Part shown: piece after piece, positions 41,379-49,379 of the stretch | How positions within the stretch are numbered: the stretch's first letter is position 1 | Layout of the letters: the number at the start of each line of letters is the position of its first letter | Assembly (NCBI RefSeq): GCF_003231275.1 | Contig: NZ_QKVL01000004.1 | Coordinates: forward strand, 186,001 to 250,000 | From: Pseudomonas huaxiensis | GTDB lineage: Bacteria > Pseudomonadota > Gammaproteobacteria > Pseudomonadales > Pseudomonadaceae | Reading direction: 5' to 3' | DNA length: 64,000 nt | The notes under the pieces: generated by a model | Database searches by the model: none | What the model was told of the DNA's origin: nothing | What the model saw: the letters and a program-made list of their open reading frames with translations, nothing else | Made by a program: the position numbers and the translations under genes

Positions 41379-41807
41379 ATGACTATCACTTTTTTTGGGA
41401 CGCCGACCGGTGGACCAACATTGCTACCTGTTTACTCCTTCCGCGTGCCGGCCGGCTTCCCGTCGCCGGCGGCGGATCACCTTGAACGGCACATCTCACT
41501 CGATGAGCTGTTCGAACTCCGTGCGCCTCATGTGTACCTTGTGCAGGTGGAGGGTGACAGCATGCAGGGCGCCGGAATCCACTCCGGGGACCTTCTGATC
41601 GTAGACCGCAGCAACGAAGCGGAGCACGGCGATATCGTGATCGCTGCCGTCAACACTGAGCCGGTATGCAAGCGGCTGCACCGTCGCAATGGTTCGGTGA
41701 TCCTCCAGTCTGAAAACCCCGCTTACCCGCCCCGGCACATCCTGGAGGGCGACGAGCTGGTGATTTGGGGCGTAGTTCGCTACAGCGTGCGTGATCATGC
41801 CCAATGA
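41379..41807 (+). CDS. umuD: UmuD-like S24 self-cleaving protein
   Basis: A 142-residue protein of the UmuD family. The Ser61/Lys98 catalytic pair lies in VEGDSMQGAGI and EPVCKRL, and the probable cleavage site is in RVPAGFPSP (Ala25-Gly26). The ATG at 41379 is used because an earlier ATG lies inside the LexA box. After RecA-aided cleavage it should activate the UmuC protein encoded next to it, whose start overlaps its end by 11 bp. Confidence 0.92.
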   Translation: MTITFFGTPTGGPTLLPVYSFRVPAGFPSPAADHLERHISLDELFELRAPHVYLVQVEGDSMQGAGIHSGDLLIVDRSNEAEHGDIVIAAVNTEPVCKRLHRRNGSVILQSENPAYPPRHILEGDELVIWGVVRYSVRDHAQ

Positions 41808-43068
41808 CCAGGTGTTCGCCCTAATCGACTGCAACTCGTTCTATGCTAGCTGTGAGCGAGTCTTCCGCCCTGACCTTGCGAAGACACCTGTAGTGGTGCT
41901 GAGCAACAACGACGGGTGCGTGATCGCCAGGAGCTACGATGCGAAGCCGTTCGTGAAGATGGGCGAGCCCTACTTCCAGTGCCGGGAGAGGCTGCGTCGA
42001 CATGGCGTCGTGGCGTTCTCGTCCAACTATGCGCTCTACGGCGATATGAGCGAACGGGTCATGTCGCTGATCGAGTCGATGGTGCCGGCGTCAGAGGTCT
42101 ACTCGATCGATGAGTGTTTCGCGGATCTCACCGGGATCCCGGGCGACCGCACCCAGCTCGGCCGTGACGTTCGTGCCCGGGTGTTACGGTGCACGGGCAT
42201 CCCGGTTGGAGTGGGGATTGCTCGGACCAAGACGCTGGCGAAGCTGGCCAACCACACCGCGAAGCGCCTGCAGGCTCAGACCGGCGGCGTGGTGGACATT
42301 TGTGATGACTTCAAACGTGACTGGGTATTGCGCAATACCGAGGTGAAGGAGGTGTGGGGCATTGGCAGGCGGATGACCGCGCACTTGGAGGCAATGAGCA
42401 TCCGGACGGCGATGGACCTGGCGAAAGCTGACCCAAGCATGTTGCGTGACAGGTTCAGCGTGGTTGTGGAGAAGACGGCCAGAGAGCTCGCCGGCACGTC
42501 CTGCCTTGAACTGGAAGACGCAGATCCGCCCAAGCAAGAGATCTGCTGCAGCCGGATGTTCGGTAAGCGACTGGTCGAGCTAACGCCGATCAAGCAAGCT
42601 GTGGCGACCTACACTGCAAGGGCAGCGGAGAAGCTGCGGTCCCAGGGTTCCGTGTGCAAGCGCATGCGGGTGAGCATTCGTACAGGGATGTTCAACCCTG
42701 ATGAGGCGAGGTATGCCAACGGAGCGTTGGTCGAACTACCGTACCCCACCAATGACACGCTGCTGCTCACCAGGGCAGCCACCGAGGCTGTGGAGCAGGT
42801 CTACCGGTCGGGGTTTCGTTACAGCAAGGCGGAGGTGCTGCTGATGGATCTGCGGCAGTCTGGCGAATTCACGGATGACCTGTTCGCGATGTCCCAGCCA
42901 GTTGCATGTGATCGGCTCATGTCTGTGCTGGACGACATCAATGGCAAGTACGGCCGGGGGACCATGCGGACCGGGAGCGTCCCTCGCACTCCCGACTGGG
43001 ACATGCGGCGCGAAATGATGAGCCGCTCGTACACGACAAGAATTGATCAGCTTTGGCGGGTTCGGTAA
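41797..43068 (+). CDS. umuC: Y-family DNA polymerase V catalytic subunit
   Basis: A 423-residue translesion polymerase. Motifs: FALIDCNSFYASCERVF (metal Asp), VVVLSNNDGCVIARSYDAKP, and EVYSIDECFADLTG (the DE pair). A thumb/little-finger region follows, and a C-terminal UmuC-type tail lies after about 345. It copies past lesions when activated by cleaved UmuD. The phage copy may raise survival or mutation after DNA damage. Confidence 0.95.
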   Translation: MPNDQVFALIDCNSFYASCERVFRPDLAKTPVVVLSNNDGCVIARSYDAKPFVKMGEPYFQCRERLRRHGVVAFSSNYALYGDMSERVMSLIESMVPASEVYSIDECFADLTGIPGDRTQLGRDVRARVLRCTGIPVGVGIARTKTLAKLANHTAKRLQAQTGGVVDICDDFKRDWVLRNTEVKEVWGIGRRMTAHLEAMSIRTAMDLAKADPSMLRDRFSVVVEKTARELAGTSCLELEDADPPKQEICCSRMFGKRLVELTPIKQAVATYTARAAEKLRSQGSVCKRMRVSIRTGMFNPDEARYANGALVELPYPTNDTLLLTRAATEAVEQVYRSGFRYSKAEVLLMDLRQSGEFTDDLFAMSQPVACDRLMSVLDDINGKYGRGTMRTGSVPRTPDWDMRREMMSRSYTTRIDQLWRVR

Positions 43069-43075
43069 CTGCTGC

Positions 43076-43435
43076 CTATTCTCTCAAATGAAAGTCATCG
43101 CGTGATCTAGGGTTTGGGGTTGCACCTCTGCAGTTGTCGCCTCGCATAGGGGGGTGACTCGGAAAAAAGACCAAGCCTTCAGTTTCCAGGGCGTATGCAA
43201 GCGCGTGCATCGTAACCTCATTCAGATGATCTCCTGCTTCCAACTTTCTGATGGCATGAGTTGAAACACCTGACCTGAAGCTCAGTGCCTCAACACTCCA
43301 TCCCAAGAGTTGACGGGCTGGTTGACAGTGCTGTGTGCGGAATCCGATATCCAATGTCTTGATGAAGGATGCAACCTCCATCTGATCGGTAGCTATAGGC
43401 GACGGGTTTGGGAATGCAATGATGCGGGCGGTCAT
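43076..43435 (-). CDS. XRE-family HTH regulator
   Basis: A 119-residue protein with a central helix-turn-helix (ARQLLGWSVEALSFRSGVST, then HAIRKLEAGDHLNEVTMHAL) and a short basic C-terminal tail. A LexA box lies 18 bp upstream of its ATG, between it and the divergent OLD-family gene, so it may regulate that gene or itself after damage. Confidence 0.8.
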   Translation of the reverse strand: MTARIIAFPNPSPIATDQMEVASFIKTLDIGFRTQHCQPARQLLGWSVEALSFRSGVSTHAIRKLEAGDHLNEVTMHALAYALETEGLVFFPSHPPMRGDNCRGATPNPRSRDDFHLRE

Positions 43436-43452
43436 AATCAGTTACCTGTCAG

Positions 43453-43468
43453 CTGTCTGGATGTACAG
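43453..43468. promoter_or_regulatory. Predicted LexA box between HTH and OLD-family genes
   Basis: CTGTCTGGATGTACAG fits CTG-N10-CAG. It is placed between the two divergent genes and could control both, but it is closest to the HTH gene. Confidence 0.6.
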
Positions 43469-43631
43469 TAGTTCGCTTTTGTTTTTTCAGCAAGTGGCTT
43501 GATGGAGATGTGACGTAATAGACCTCTAGGTGGACCTGTGGCACATTGCCATAAGCGTTGCAATCTTGCTGGTGCCCTTCGCGGGCATGCAATGGAGTGT
43601 GGCGAAGTCGGGTACTGCCGGAGAGCACTGG

Positions 43632-45338
43632 ATGATTTTAGAAAGCGTTAGAATTAAGAATTTCCGTACGATAATTTCAGATACGGTTATTACATTTAGC
43701 GGGGGAGCGACGATTGTCGGCCCAAATAGTAGTGGGAAGACTAATTTATTAAAGGCAGTGGAGATGTTTTTCACTGGATTCGATAATAAATATAAATATC
43801 TGCATCATCGAGACTTTCCTGAAGGGTTGGAAGCAGGTCAGACTTCGCTGACTGCCACAGTTGTCTTTGAAGAAGATGATGAATTAGCGAAAGCTATTTA
43901 TCGCGAAATTAATTCTTGCTTGGATCAACCGAAAACAATTCTCGATAAAGCCACTGTCTACCTGACGTTCTCCAGTGCAGGTAGGCCTAGTTACCGAATG
44001 TTTGTTGGGGAGAAGTATGATTCTGGTAAAAAGTTGGCATTCATAAAAAACCAAAATTTATTTTTAGAATTGCTTTTTGGTTGCTTTAATTGTCATTATG
44101 TTGCAGCGAGCAAAAATATTGACACTCTATATGGTGATTTGTTGTTGCCGTATCTTAGAAAATACATAGCTTGCCAAATGCAAGATGTAGTGGGTAAGGT
44201 TAAGTCAGGCTTGGATGAGGTTTCAAAAGTTATTGACTCAAAGCTAAGTTTGGCGGGTATGTCCAACATAAAGTCGCACTTTAGAATACCGAACGATTCA
44301 ATTGAGAGCTTGCTGAGTGGTTTTGAATTTCATCTTGCTGACCCGATTGTCACAGAAATTGGCAGAAAGGGGATGGGTATTCAGTCGGCGTCAATGATTG
44401 CCTCGTTCATATGGATATCTCAAGAGGAGGGAAAACTTGGCAAAACTCCTATATGGCTAATTGAGGAGCCTGAGTCGTATTTGCACCCTGAGCTTGCGTC
44501 TAGTTGTTATTGCCTTCTGAGGGAGTTGGCCGAGATTGCACATGTCGTAGTAACAACTCACAGTCTGGCCTTTGTGCCAAAAGATCCAAAGCTGGTAATG
44601 AGAACTGAAATCGAGGATGGTGCAACCACGACCAATACCTGTGGTTCATATATTGAAGCTACGCGGGCTATTCGAAATGCACTCGGTGTTAAGTTTAGTG
44701 ATTTCTGTAATTTAGGACTGTTTAATGTGTTTGTTGAAGGGAAGTCAGATCGCGAGATATTCAAGTGGGTGTTGAGTCGGGTGCCTGTCAAAGCTACCGG
44801 GAAACATGCATGGGAAAATGTCAGAAATGCAGAGTTCTTAGATTTTGGTGGTGTGGGTGCGCTAGAGGGTTTCGTAAAGGCTTCCTGGGAGTATGTCCAT
44901 AAGGAAAGGCCGGTGGTGTGCATTTTGGATGGTGATGAGGCAGGGGATAAAACGAGAAGAAATATCCAGGGGTTTCTGGGTAAGAAAAAGCTTCCGTTTG
45001 AGCCAAACAAGAATTTTATCGTTCTTCCAGTAGGTTTTGCGTTGGAAGGATTATTTCCCCACGAATGGATTCTAGAGGCTAAGGAAGAACATCCGAATTG
45101 GTTTGAAAAATTTGGTCATGATCTAAACGGTAAATTGCTTCCCTTTGAATGTAAGGATGATAATGCGAAAGAGAGGCTTCGGGAATACCTGAAACGGAAA
45201 GCAGAGGGCGCTGGTGATGAGTCGTGGATCGGAAGTTTCGAGAGACTCTTCACTGTGATTGATGAGTCCTTGGAAGCACAAAGTAAGAAAATGTATTCGA
45301 GGTCTGAAAGTTTTGCAGTTGACGTGGAAACTGTTTAG
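43632..45338 (+). CDS. OLD-family ATPase/TOPRIM nuclease (probable antiphage or exclusion gene)
   Basis: A 568-residue protein. The N-terminal ABC-type ATPase starts MILESVRIKNFRTI with Walker A at 30-37 (GPNSSGKT). The ABC Walker B region is IEEPESYLHPELASS near 276-290, with a following TTHSLAFVP. The C-terminal TOPRIM domain has FVEGKSDREIF (Glu near 368) and CILDGDEAGDKTRRN (Asp near 432). OLD proteins are DNA nucleases that block other phages or act against RecBC-deficient cells. The ATG at 43632 has GGAG at good spacing. The gene is visibly AT-rich beside GC-rich neighbours, a sign of recent transfer. No UvrD-type helicase gene follows, so it is not a Gabija pair. Confidence 0.88.
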   Translation: MILESVRIKNFRTIISDTVITFSGGATIVGPNSSGKTNLLKAVEMFFTGFDNKYKYLHHRDFPEGLEAGQTSLTATVVFEEDDELAKAIYREINSCLDQPKTILDKATVYLTFSSAGRPSYRMFVGEKYDSGKKLAFIKNQNLFLELLFGCFNCHYVAASKNIDTLYGDLLLPYLRKYIACQMQDVVGKVKSGLDEVSKVIDSKLSLAGMSNIKSHFRIPNDSIESLLSGFEFHLADPIVTEIGRKGMGIQSASMIASFIWISQEEGKLGKTPIWLIEEPESYLHPELASSCYCLLRELAEIAHVVVTTHSLAFVPKDPKLVMRTEIEDGATTTNTCGSYIEATRAIRNALGVKFSDFCNLGLFNVFVEGKSDREIFKWVLSRVPVKATGKHAWENVRNAEFLDFGGVGALEGFVKASWEYVHKERPVVCILDGDEAGDKTRRNIQGFLGKKKLPFEPNKNFIVLPVGFALEGLFPHEWILEAKEEHPNWFEKFGHDLNGKLLPFECKDDNAKERLREYLKRKAEGAGDESWIGSFERLFTVIDESLEAQSKKMYSRSESFAVDVETV

Positions 45339-45658
45339 ATACTGCGCATAGTTAATGGTGGGAAAGCCATCGGACCGATCGGCTGGTTGGCGGATTGATC
45401 TATGGCGTGGTAGGAAATGAACTTCTGGTGAAGTGGGTCCTAAAGGTCTATTCAGCGACCCACTATCATCAGTTGAGTGGTAGGTCGAGGCCTGAGCCGA
45501 TTTTGTGGCTGATACCCAAGCAGAATCGGAGGTAGGCTCGCGGCTATACCAGTTTCTGTACCAATGGGGGGGATTCCAGCAGTGTGGTCGGGTACTCCAG
45601 AGTGCTGAAGTGCCCGATTTTACTGCTCTGTATTACTCAGTACTACCCTCGCTTAATC
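45339..45658. other. Phage right-end non-coding region (attP half)
   Basis: This 320-bp stretch between the OLD gene and the att core shows no gene. It contains a perfect inverted repeat AGTGGGTC/GACCCACT (45432-45439, 45457-45464) and a TGTACCAA word at 45557-45564. Similar words (TGTACCGA at 4766, TGTACCAA at 4777) lie at the opposite end of the prophage. These may be integrase arm sites. Confidence 0.5.
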
Positions 45659-45684
45659 GCGGTGTAGTTCTGTTCCAGGGACAT
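45643..45684 (-). pseudogene. folE: Stranded native 5' end of folE
   Basis: The minus strand reads ATG TCC (45684-45679) and then the att core, giving MSLEQNYTA, the normal start of Pseudomonas FolE. It then runs into phage DNA, adding IKRG before a TAG stop at 45643-45645. The native folE leader and probably its promoter remain just upstream (45685-45753), after the Smr gene. A 13-residue peptide could still be made. Confidence 0.88.
45659..45678. other. attR core (20-bp direct repeat)
   Basis: Identical to 4695-4714. On the minus strand it reads as the native folE codons LEQNYTA directly after ATG TCC. Confidence 0.92.
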
Positions 45685-45753
45685 GGATCTACCTGTGGTG
45701 TATTTCGCAAACGCGAAGGGTACGGCGGCTGTGGCGGCGCCGCAAGTCCGGCG

Positions 45754-46311
45754 TTACTCGTCGCGACCTTCGAGCATGGTCCGACGCAGCATTACATACA
45801 CCGCGCCGGTGCCGCCGTGTCTGGCCTGGCACGAGGTAAAACCCAGCACTTGAGCATGCTGGCGCAGCCAGGTATTGACGTGACTTTTGATCATGGGACG
45901 TTTGCCATCCAGGCGCACAGCCTTGCCGTGGGTGACGCGCACGCAACGGATTTCGAAGCGGGTAGCCTCGGCAAGGAAGGCCCAGAGGGTTTCCCGCGCT
46001 TTCTCGACGGTCATGCCGTGCAGGTCGAGGCTGCCTTCAAAGCCGATCTGGCCGAGCTTGAGCTTGCGCATCTGGCTTTCCTGGACGCCGTCGCGGCTCC
46101 AGTGCAGATCGTCTTCCGGGCCCACATCGATGACGAACTGATCGGACAGGCCGTCGACCACGGTCTGGTCGCTGCGCACCGTCGCGTTCTGCCGCAGGTT
46201 GTTCAGTTGCTTGCGATCAGTCTTGGGTTTGCCGGTGTCGGCGCGATCATGCTTGATCGGCTTGACGCCGCGCACCTCGCTCTTGAACAGGGAAAAATCG
46301 TCGTCTTGCAT
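45754..46311 (-). CDS. Smr-domain (Smr/MutS2 C-terminal type) protein
   Basis: A 185-residue protein with a C-terminal Smr domain: SLDLHGMTVEKARETLWAFL, VTHGKAVRLDGKRP and GGTGAVYVML. Smr domains bind branched DNA or RNA and can nick. The N-terminal part is charged and flexible. It was originally the gene just upstream of folE (69-bp gap) and may have contributed read-through transcription before the prophage separated them. Confidence 0.92.
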   Translation of the reverse strand: MQDDDFSLFKSEVRGVKPIKHDRADTGKPKTDRKQLNNLRQNATVRSDQTVVDGLSDQFVIDVGPEDDLHWSRDGVQESQMRKLKLGQIGFEGSLDLHGMTVEKARETLWAFLAEATRFEIRCVRVTHGKAVRLDGKRPMIKSHVNTWLRQHAQVLGFTSCQARHGGTGAVYVMLRRTMLEGRDE

Positions 46312-46364
46312 GTAGGTCTCCGCCGCAAGCGGCGCAGTTTACGCGAGTCCACACGCCGTTGCAG

Positions 46365-46685
46365 TCAATCGTGTTTTTTCATCAGGTGGGGCGACAGGTT
46401 CAGTTCGCGGCCGCGGCGCAGACGCAGGCGACGTCGGCGCCAGAGCCACACGCCCAGATACAGCACCAGCAAACCGCCACCGAGCACCAGGCTGGCTGCG
46501 GCGGGGTTGGCATTGAGCTCGCCCAGTGCGGCGGGGCGGCCCAACAGGCTGGCAGCTCCGGCCATGGCCAGCAGTACGCCGACGCTCGCCAGCAGGGCCG
46601 AAAACCCCGCGGCCAGGCGCGAACGCCAATTGCCCGGTTGGCGCGGGCGAAGGCGTTTGGCGTCGAAACCGTCGGATATTTTCAT
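46365..46685 (-). CDS. Small membrane protein, unknown function
   Basis: A 106-residue protein with two hydrophobic segments (LAAGFSALLASVGVLLAMAG and AAASLVLGGGLLVLYLGVWL) and basic ends, including an Arg-rich patch after the second segment. No family recognised. It is in line with the Smr gene 53 bp downstream. Confidence 0.65.
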   Translation of the reverse strand: MKISDGFDAKRLRPRQPGNWRSRLAAGFSALLASVGVLLAMAGAASLLGRPAALGELNANPAAASLVLGGGLLVLYLGVWLWRRRRLRLRRGRELNLSPHLMKKHD

Positions 46686-46752
46686 TCCGATTTCCTCAGT
46701 GAATATCCGGTTTTGGACCGAAAGTCGTGGAGGTGGTTCCGCGCGCCAAGGG

Positions 46753-47343
46753 TCAGACCAGACTGTTGGTAGGGGTCACGCAGGCAAAGTTGTCGGCCAT
46801 GATCGCCATTTCAGTCTGCTGGATCTGCGCGGCGGGGATCACGCCATCCTTGAACGGCAGGTCGCGGGTGGCGCAGGCGTCTTCGACCAGGGTGCAGCGG
46901 TAGCCGTAGTCTTTGGCCCGGCGCACGGTGGTGCTGACGCTGGAGTGGCTCATGAAGCCGCAGACGATCAGGTCCAGGTGGCCGAGGTTCTGCAGGGTTT
47001 CATGCAGGCTGGTGTTCTTGAAGGCGTTGGGCATGCGCTTCTCGATGATGACTTCATCGCCCTGTGGCTCCAGGCCGGGGATGAATTCGCCGCGCGCGCC
47101 CTGAGGATCGAACAGACCGCCGACGGTGCCCAAGTGGCGCACGTGAATCACCGGACGACCGGCCTTGCGCGCCGCGTCGAGCAGTTTGCCGATGTTCGCC
47201 ACTGCTTCGTCCATGCCCGACAGCGCCAAGGGACCGCTCAGGTACTCTTTCTGCGCATCGATAATGATCAGGCTGGCGTTGCTCAGTTTGGCGGGCGGAT
47301 AGCCACGTCCGCTGAGGTGAAACATCGTCATTGGAACAGACAT
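46753..47343 (-). CDS. Isochorismatase-like hydrolase family protein
   Basis: A 196-residue protein of the isochorismatase/cysteine hydrolase fold. The Asp block is SLIIIDAQKEYL and the Lys block is VIIEKRMPNAF. At the usual nucleophile position the sequence is GFMSHSSVSTTVRRA, with Ser where amidohydrolase members have Cys. It may therefore be an isochorismatase-type enzyme or have another activity. The start at 47343 has AAGGAG upstream; an earlier in-frame ATG lacks one. Confidence 0.85.
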   Translation of the reverse strand: MSVPMTMFHLSGRGYPPAKLSNASLIIIDAQKEYLSGPLALSGMDEAVANIGKLLDAARKAGRPVIHVRHLGTVGGLFDPQGARGEFIPGLEPQGDEVIIEKRMPNAFKNTSLHETLQNLGHLDLIVCGFMSHSSVSTTVRRAKDYGYRCTLVEDACATRDLPFKDGVIPAAQIQQTEMAIMADNFACVTPTNSLV

Positions 47344-47530
47344 CAGGGGCTCCTTCGGGTAGGGCTTTTTACCTATTCTCCCCTGCTTGGACACTTATGT
47401 GAATCGCTTAGCGTACAAGTGGCGTGGTTAGTGGCTCTCAGCCATGTAAGCCAATCGCCCGTCGATGCAATTGCGGCCACTTGTGGCGCGAGGCTGGTAG
47501 AATCGCCGGTCGTCTTCCAAGGAGTCTGCC

Positions 47531-48439
47531 GTGATCACTTCCCGCCTGCGCACACTGCGCGACCACATTCGCTGGGCCGTCAGCCGCTTCCACGAGCATG
47601 AGTTGTTCTTCGGTCATGGTGCCGACAACGCGTGGGACGAGGCTCGGCTGCTGGTGCTGGGAGCGGTTCACCTGCCTTGGGAAGTGGCTGACAGCTATCT
47701 GGATTGCCGCCTGGAAGACGACGAACTGGTGAAGTTGCAACGCCTGCTCAAGCGCCGCATCGAAGACCGCGTGCCCACCGCTTACCTGCTGGGTGAGGCG
47801 TGGTTCTGCGGGATGTCGTTCATCGTCGATGAGCGCGTGCTGGTGCCGCGCTCGCCGATCGGCGAACTGATCGAGAAGCGCTTCGAGCCGTGGCTGGCCG
47901 ACGAGCCGGCGCGCATTCTCGATCTGTGCACCGGTTCAGGCTGCATCGGTATCGTCAGCGCCGAAGTCTTCCCCGACGCCGAAGTGGTGCTGGCCGACTT
48001 GTCCTTCGAAGCACTCGAAGTGGCCAACCAGAACATCGAGCGACATGGCCTGGAACAGCGCGTCTACACCGTCCAGGGTGACGGTTTCGCCGGTCTCCCA
48101 GCGCAGCGTTTCGACCTGATCCTGTCCAACCCGCCGTATGTCGACGCCGAGGACTTCGCCGACATGCCGGCCGAGTATCAGCACGAACCGGAGTTGGGCC
48201 TGGCCTGTGGCAATGATGGTCTGGATCTGGTGCGGCGCATGCTGGCCGAGGCGGCGGACCACCTGACCGAGAAGGGCTTGCTGATCGTCGAGGTTGGTAA
48301 CAGCCAGGTGCATGTCGAGCAGTTGTACCCGGAAGTGGATTTCGCCTGGCTGGAGTTCGAGCGCGGCGGTCACGGTGTGTTCATGCTCACCGCCGAGCAA
48401 TGCCGTCAGCATCAGGCGCTGTTCGCTTCGCGGGTCTGA
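47531..48439 (+). CDS. prmB: 50S ribosomal protein L3 glutamine methyltransferase
   Basis: A 302-residue SAM-dependent enzyme that methylates a glutamine of ribosomal protein L3. It has [20 protein letters not shown] (SAM motif) and the catalytic [13 protein letters not shown], with the PrmB-type N-terminal domain. GTG start with AAGGAG upstream. The order prmB then aroC is common in Pseudomonas. Confidence 0.95.
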   Translation: MITSRLRTLRDHIRWAVSRFHEHELFFGHGADNAWDEARLLVLGAVHLPWEVADSYLDCRLEDDELVKLQRLLKRRIEDRVPTAYLLGEAWFCGMSFIVDERVLVPRSPIGELIEKRFEPWLADEPARILDLCTGSGCIGIVSAEVFPDAEVVLADLSFEALEVANQNIERHGLEQRVYTVQGDGFAGLPAQRFDLILSNPPYVDAEDFADMPAEYQHEPELGLACGNDGLDLVRRMLAEAADHLTEKGLLIVEVGNSQVHVEQLYPEVDFAWLEFERGGHGVFMLTAEQCRQHQALFASRV

Positions 48440-48487
48440 TGATGTTGTTGCGCGGGACGGCTCGTCAGCCGGTCCCGCGTTTCGCCC

Positions 48488-49288
48488 TCAGCGGTGGGTG
48501 GCGATCCAGATCAGCAAGCCGGCCTGGAACACTGCGAAAGCCACCAGGCAGGTAATGGTGAACCGCAGGCCGCTGTCTTCGCGCCGGTACTTGGAAACCC
48601 GCTCGTCGCGCTCGCGCAGTTGCGCTTCCTTCTCCTGCAACTTCTGATCGGCCTGCTGCAACATGTTGGCCGCTTCGATCATCTCGACCCGCTGCAGCTT
48701 GTCGGTATTCCAGCCGCCCTTCAGCTCGCCCACCTGGGTTTCCACGTAGCGCCCCTTGAGGTGCTGGGCATCGGCGTACTCGACTTCCACGCCGTGGCTG
48801 CGCAGCACATGGTCGCGGCGCAGGCGGGTGTCTTCGTTGAGTGCGTCCTTGTTCGCCAGGGCGCCGCCCTCGAGCCGGTAGTGCGACCACTTGCGCTGTG
48901 CCCACTGCACGGCCTGGGCCAGCATGAAGCGGCCGATTCCGCGGTTCAGTGGTTCGATCTGCAAGCCGCTGTCGGGGCCGATGGTCACCAAGCGCTTGTC
49001 GTGGTCGACACGGATATCCAGCACGTTCTGTTCTTTGCGCACTTTCTGCCCGGGCAGGCGGATTTCCATGCGCAGCAGGCTGTGTTCCTTGCTGTGGCGC
49101 TCGGCATGGCCGAACTCGACGAAACGCAACGGACGCGCGCCGCTGTTGCGGTCGGTCGGCAGCGGCGCCAGGCGCAGCAACTGGAAATGTTCGGGTGCCA
49201 GATCCGCCCAGGGCAGCGGGGCGGCTTCCGGGACAACCGGTTCGTCGGCCGCTGCGGTAGCGTCCTGGGTGGGTGCATCAGTCATCAC
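48488..49288 (-). CDS. Conserved hypothetical protein with C-terminal membrane helix
   Basis: A 266-residue protein with an acidic N-terminal tail, a middle domain (LRFVEFGHAERHSKEHSLLR, LNRGIGRFMLAQAVQWAQRK), a coiled coil (ANMLQQADQKLQEKEAQLRE) and one C-terminal membrane helix (FTITCLVAFAVFQAGLLIWI). It is probably a tail-anchored inner-membrane protein facing the cytoplasm. No function recognised. Confidence 0.75.
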   Translation of the reverse strand: MMTDAPTQDATAAADEPVVPEAAPLPWADLAPEHFQLLRLAPLPTDRNSGARPLRFVEFGHAERHSKEHSLLRMEIRLPGQKVRKEQNVLDIRVDHDKRLVTIGPDSGLQIEPLNRGIGRFMLAQAVQWAQRKWSHYRLEGGALANKDALNEDTRLRRDHVLRSHGVEVEYADAQHLKGRYVETQVGELKGGWNTDKLQRVEMIEAANMLQQADQKLQEKEAQLRERDERVSKYRREDSGLRFTITCLVAFAVFQAGLLIWIATHR

Positions 49289-49379
49289 AGGGTCCTCGTG
49301 TGCGCAACAGGCCGTCTACGGTGACAGCGCCTGCATCGGATTTATCGGCCGATTCGCCGAGGACTGGAGCCCGATTTGC

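Larger units (their letters stand above)
4695..45678. mobile_element. Complete-looking temperate prophage, lambda-type head and P2-type contractile tail
   Basis: Bounded by a perfect 20-bp direct repeat. Reading inward it contains integrase/excisionase, an early leftward operon, CI/Cro switch, replication genes, lysis genes, a lambda-like packaging and head module (Nu1, A, W, B, C/Nu3, D, E homologues), a P2-like contractile tail module (V, W, J, I, fibre, sheath, tube, E/E', T, U, X, D homologues), endolysin and spanins, then a cargo/SOS block. No core structural gene looks broken, so the element may still be inducible. The gene order suggests a myovirus made by exchange between two phage lineages. 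Confidence 0.95.

Noticed and set aside
43530..43631. N-terminal extension of the OLD gene from GTG 43530 with a hydrophobic stretch
   Set aside because: The conserved family start MILESVRIKNF begins at 43632, which also has the better ribosome site.
43453..45338. Gabija-type two-gene defence system
   Set aside because: No UvrD-like helicase gene follows the OLD-family gene; the next sequence is the non-coding phage end and attR.
45505..47601. 698-residue plus-strand frame
   Set aside because: It is antisense to the Smr, membrane-protein and isochorismatase-like genes, all of which have clear family motifs. It also crosses the attR junction.
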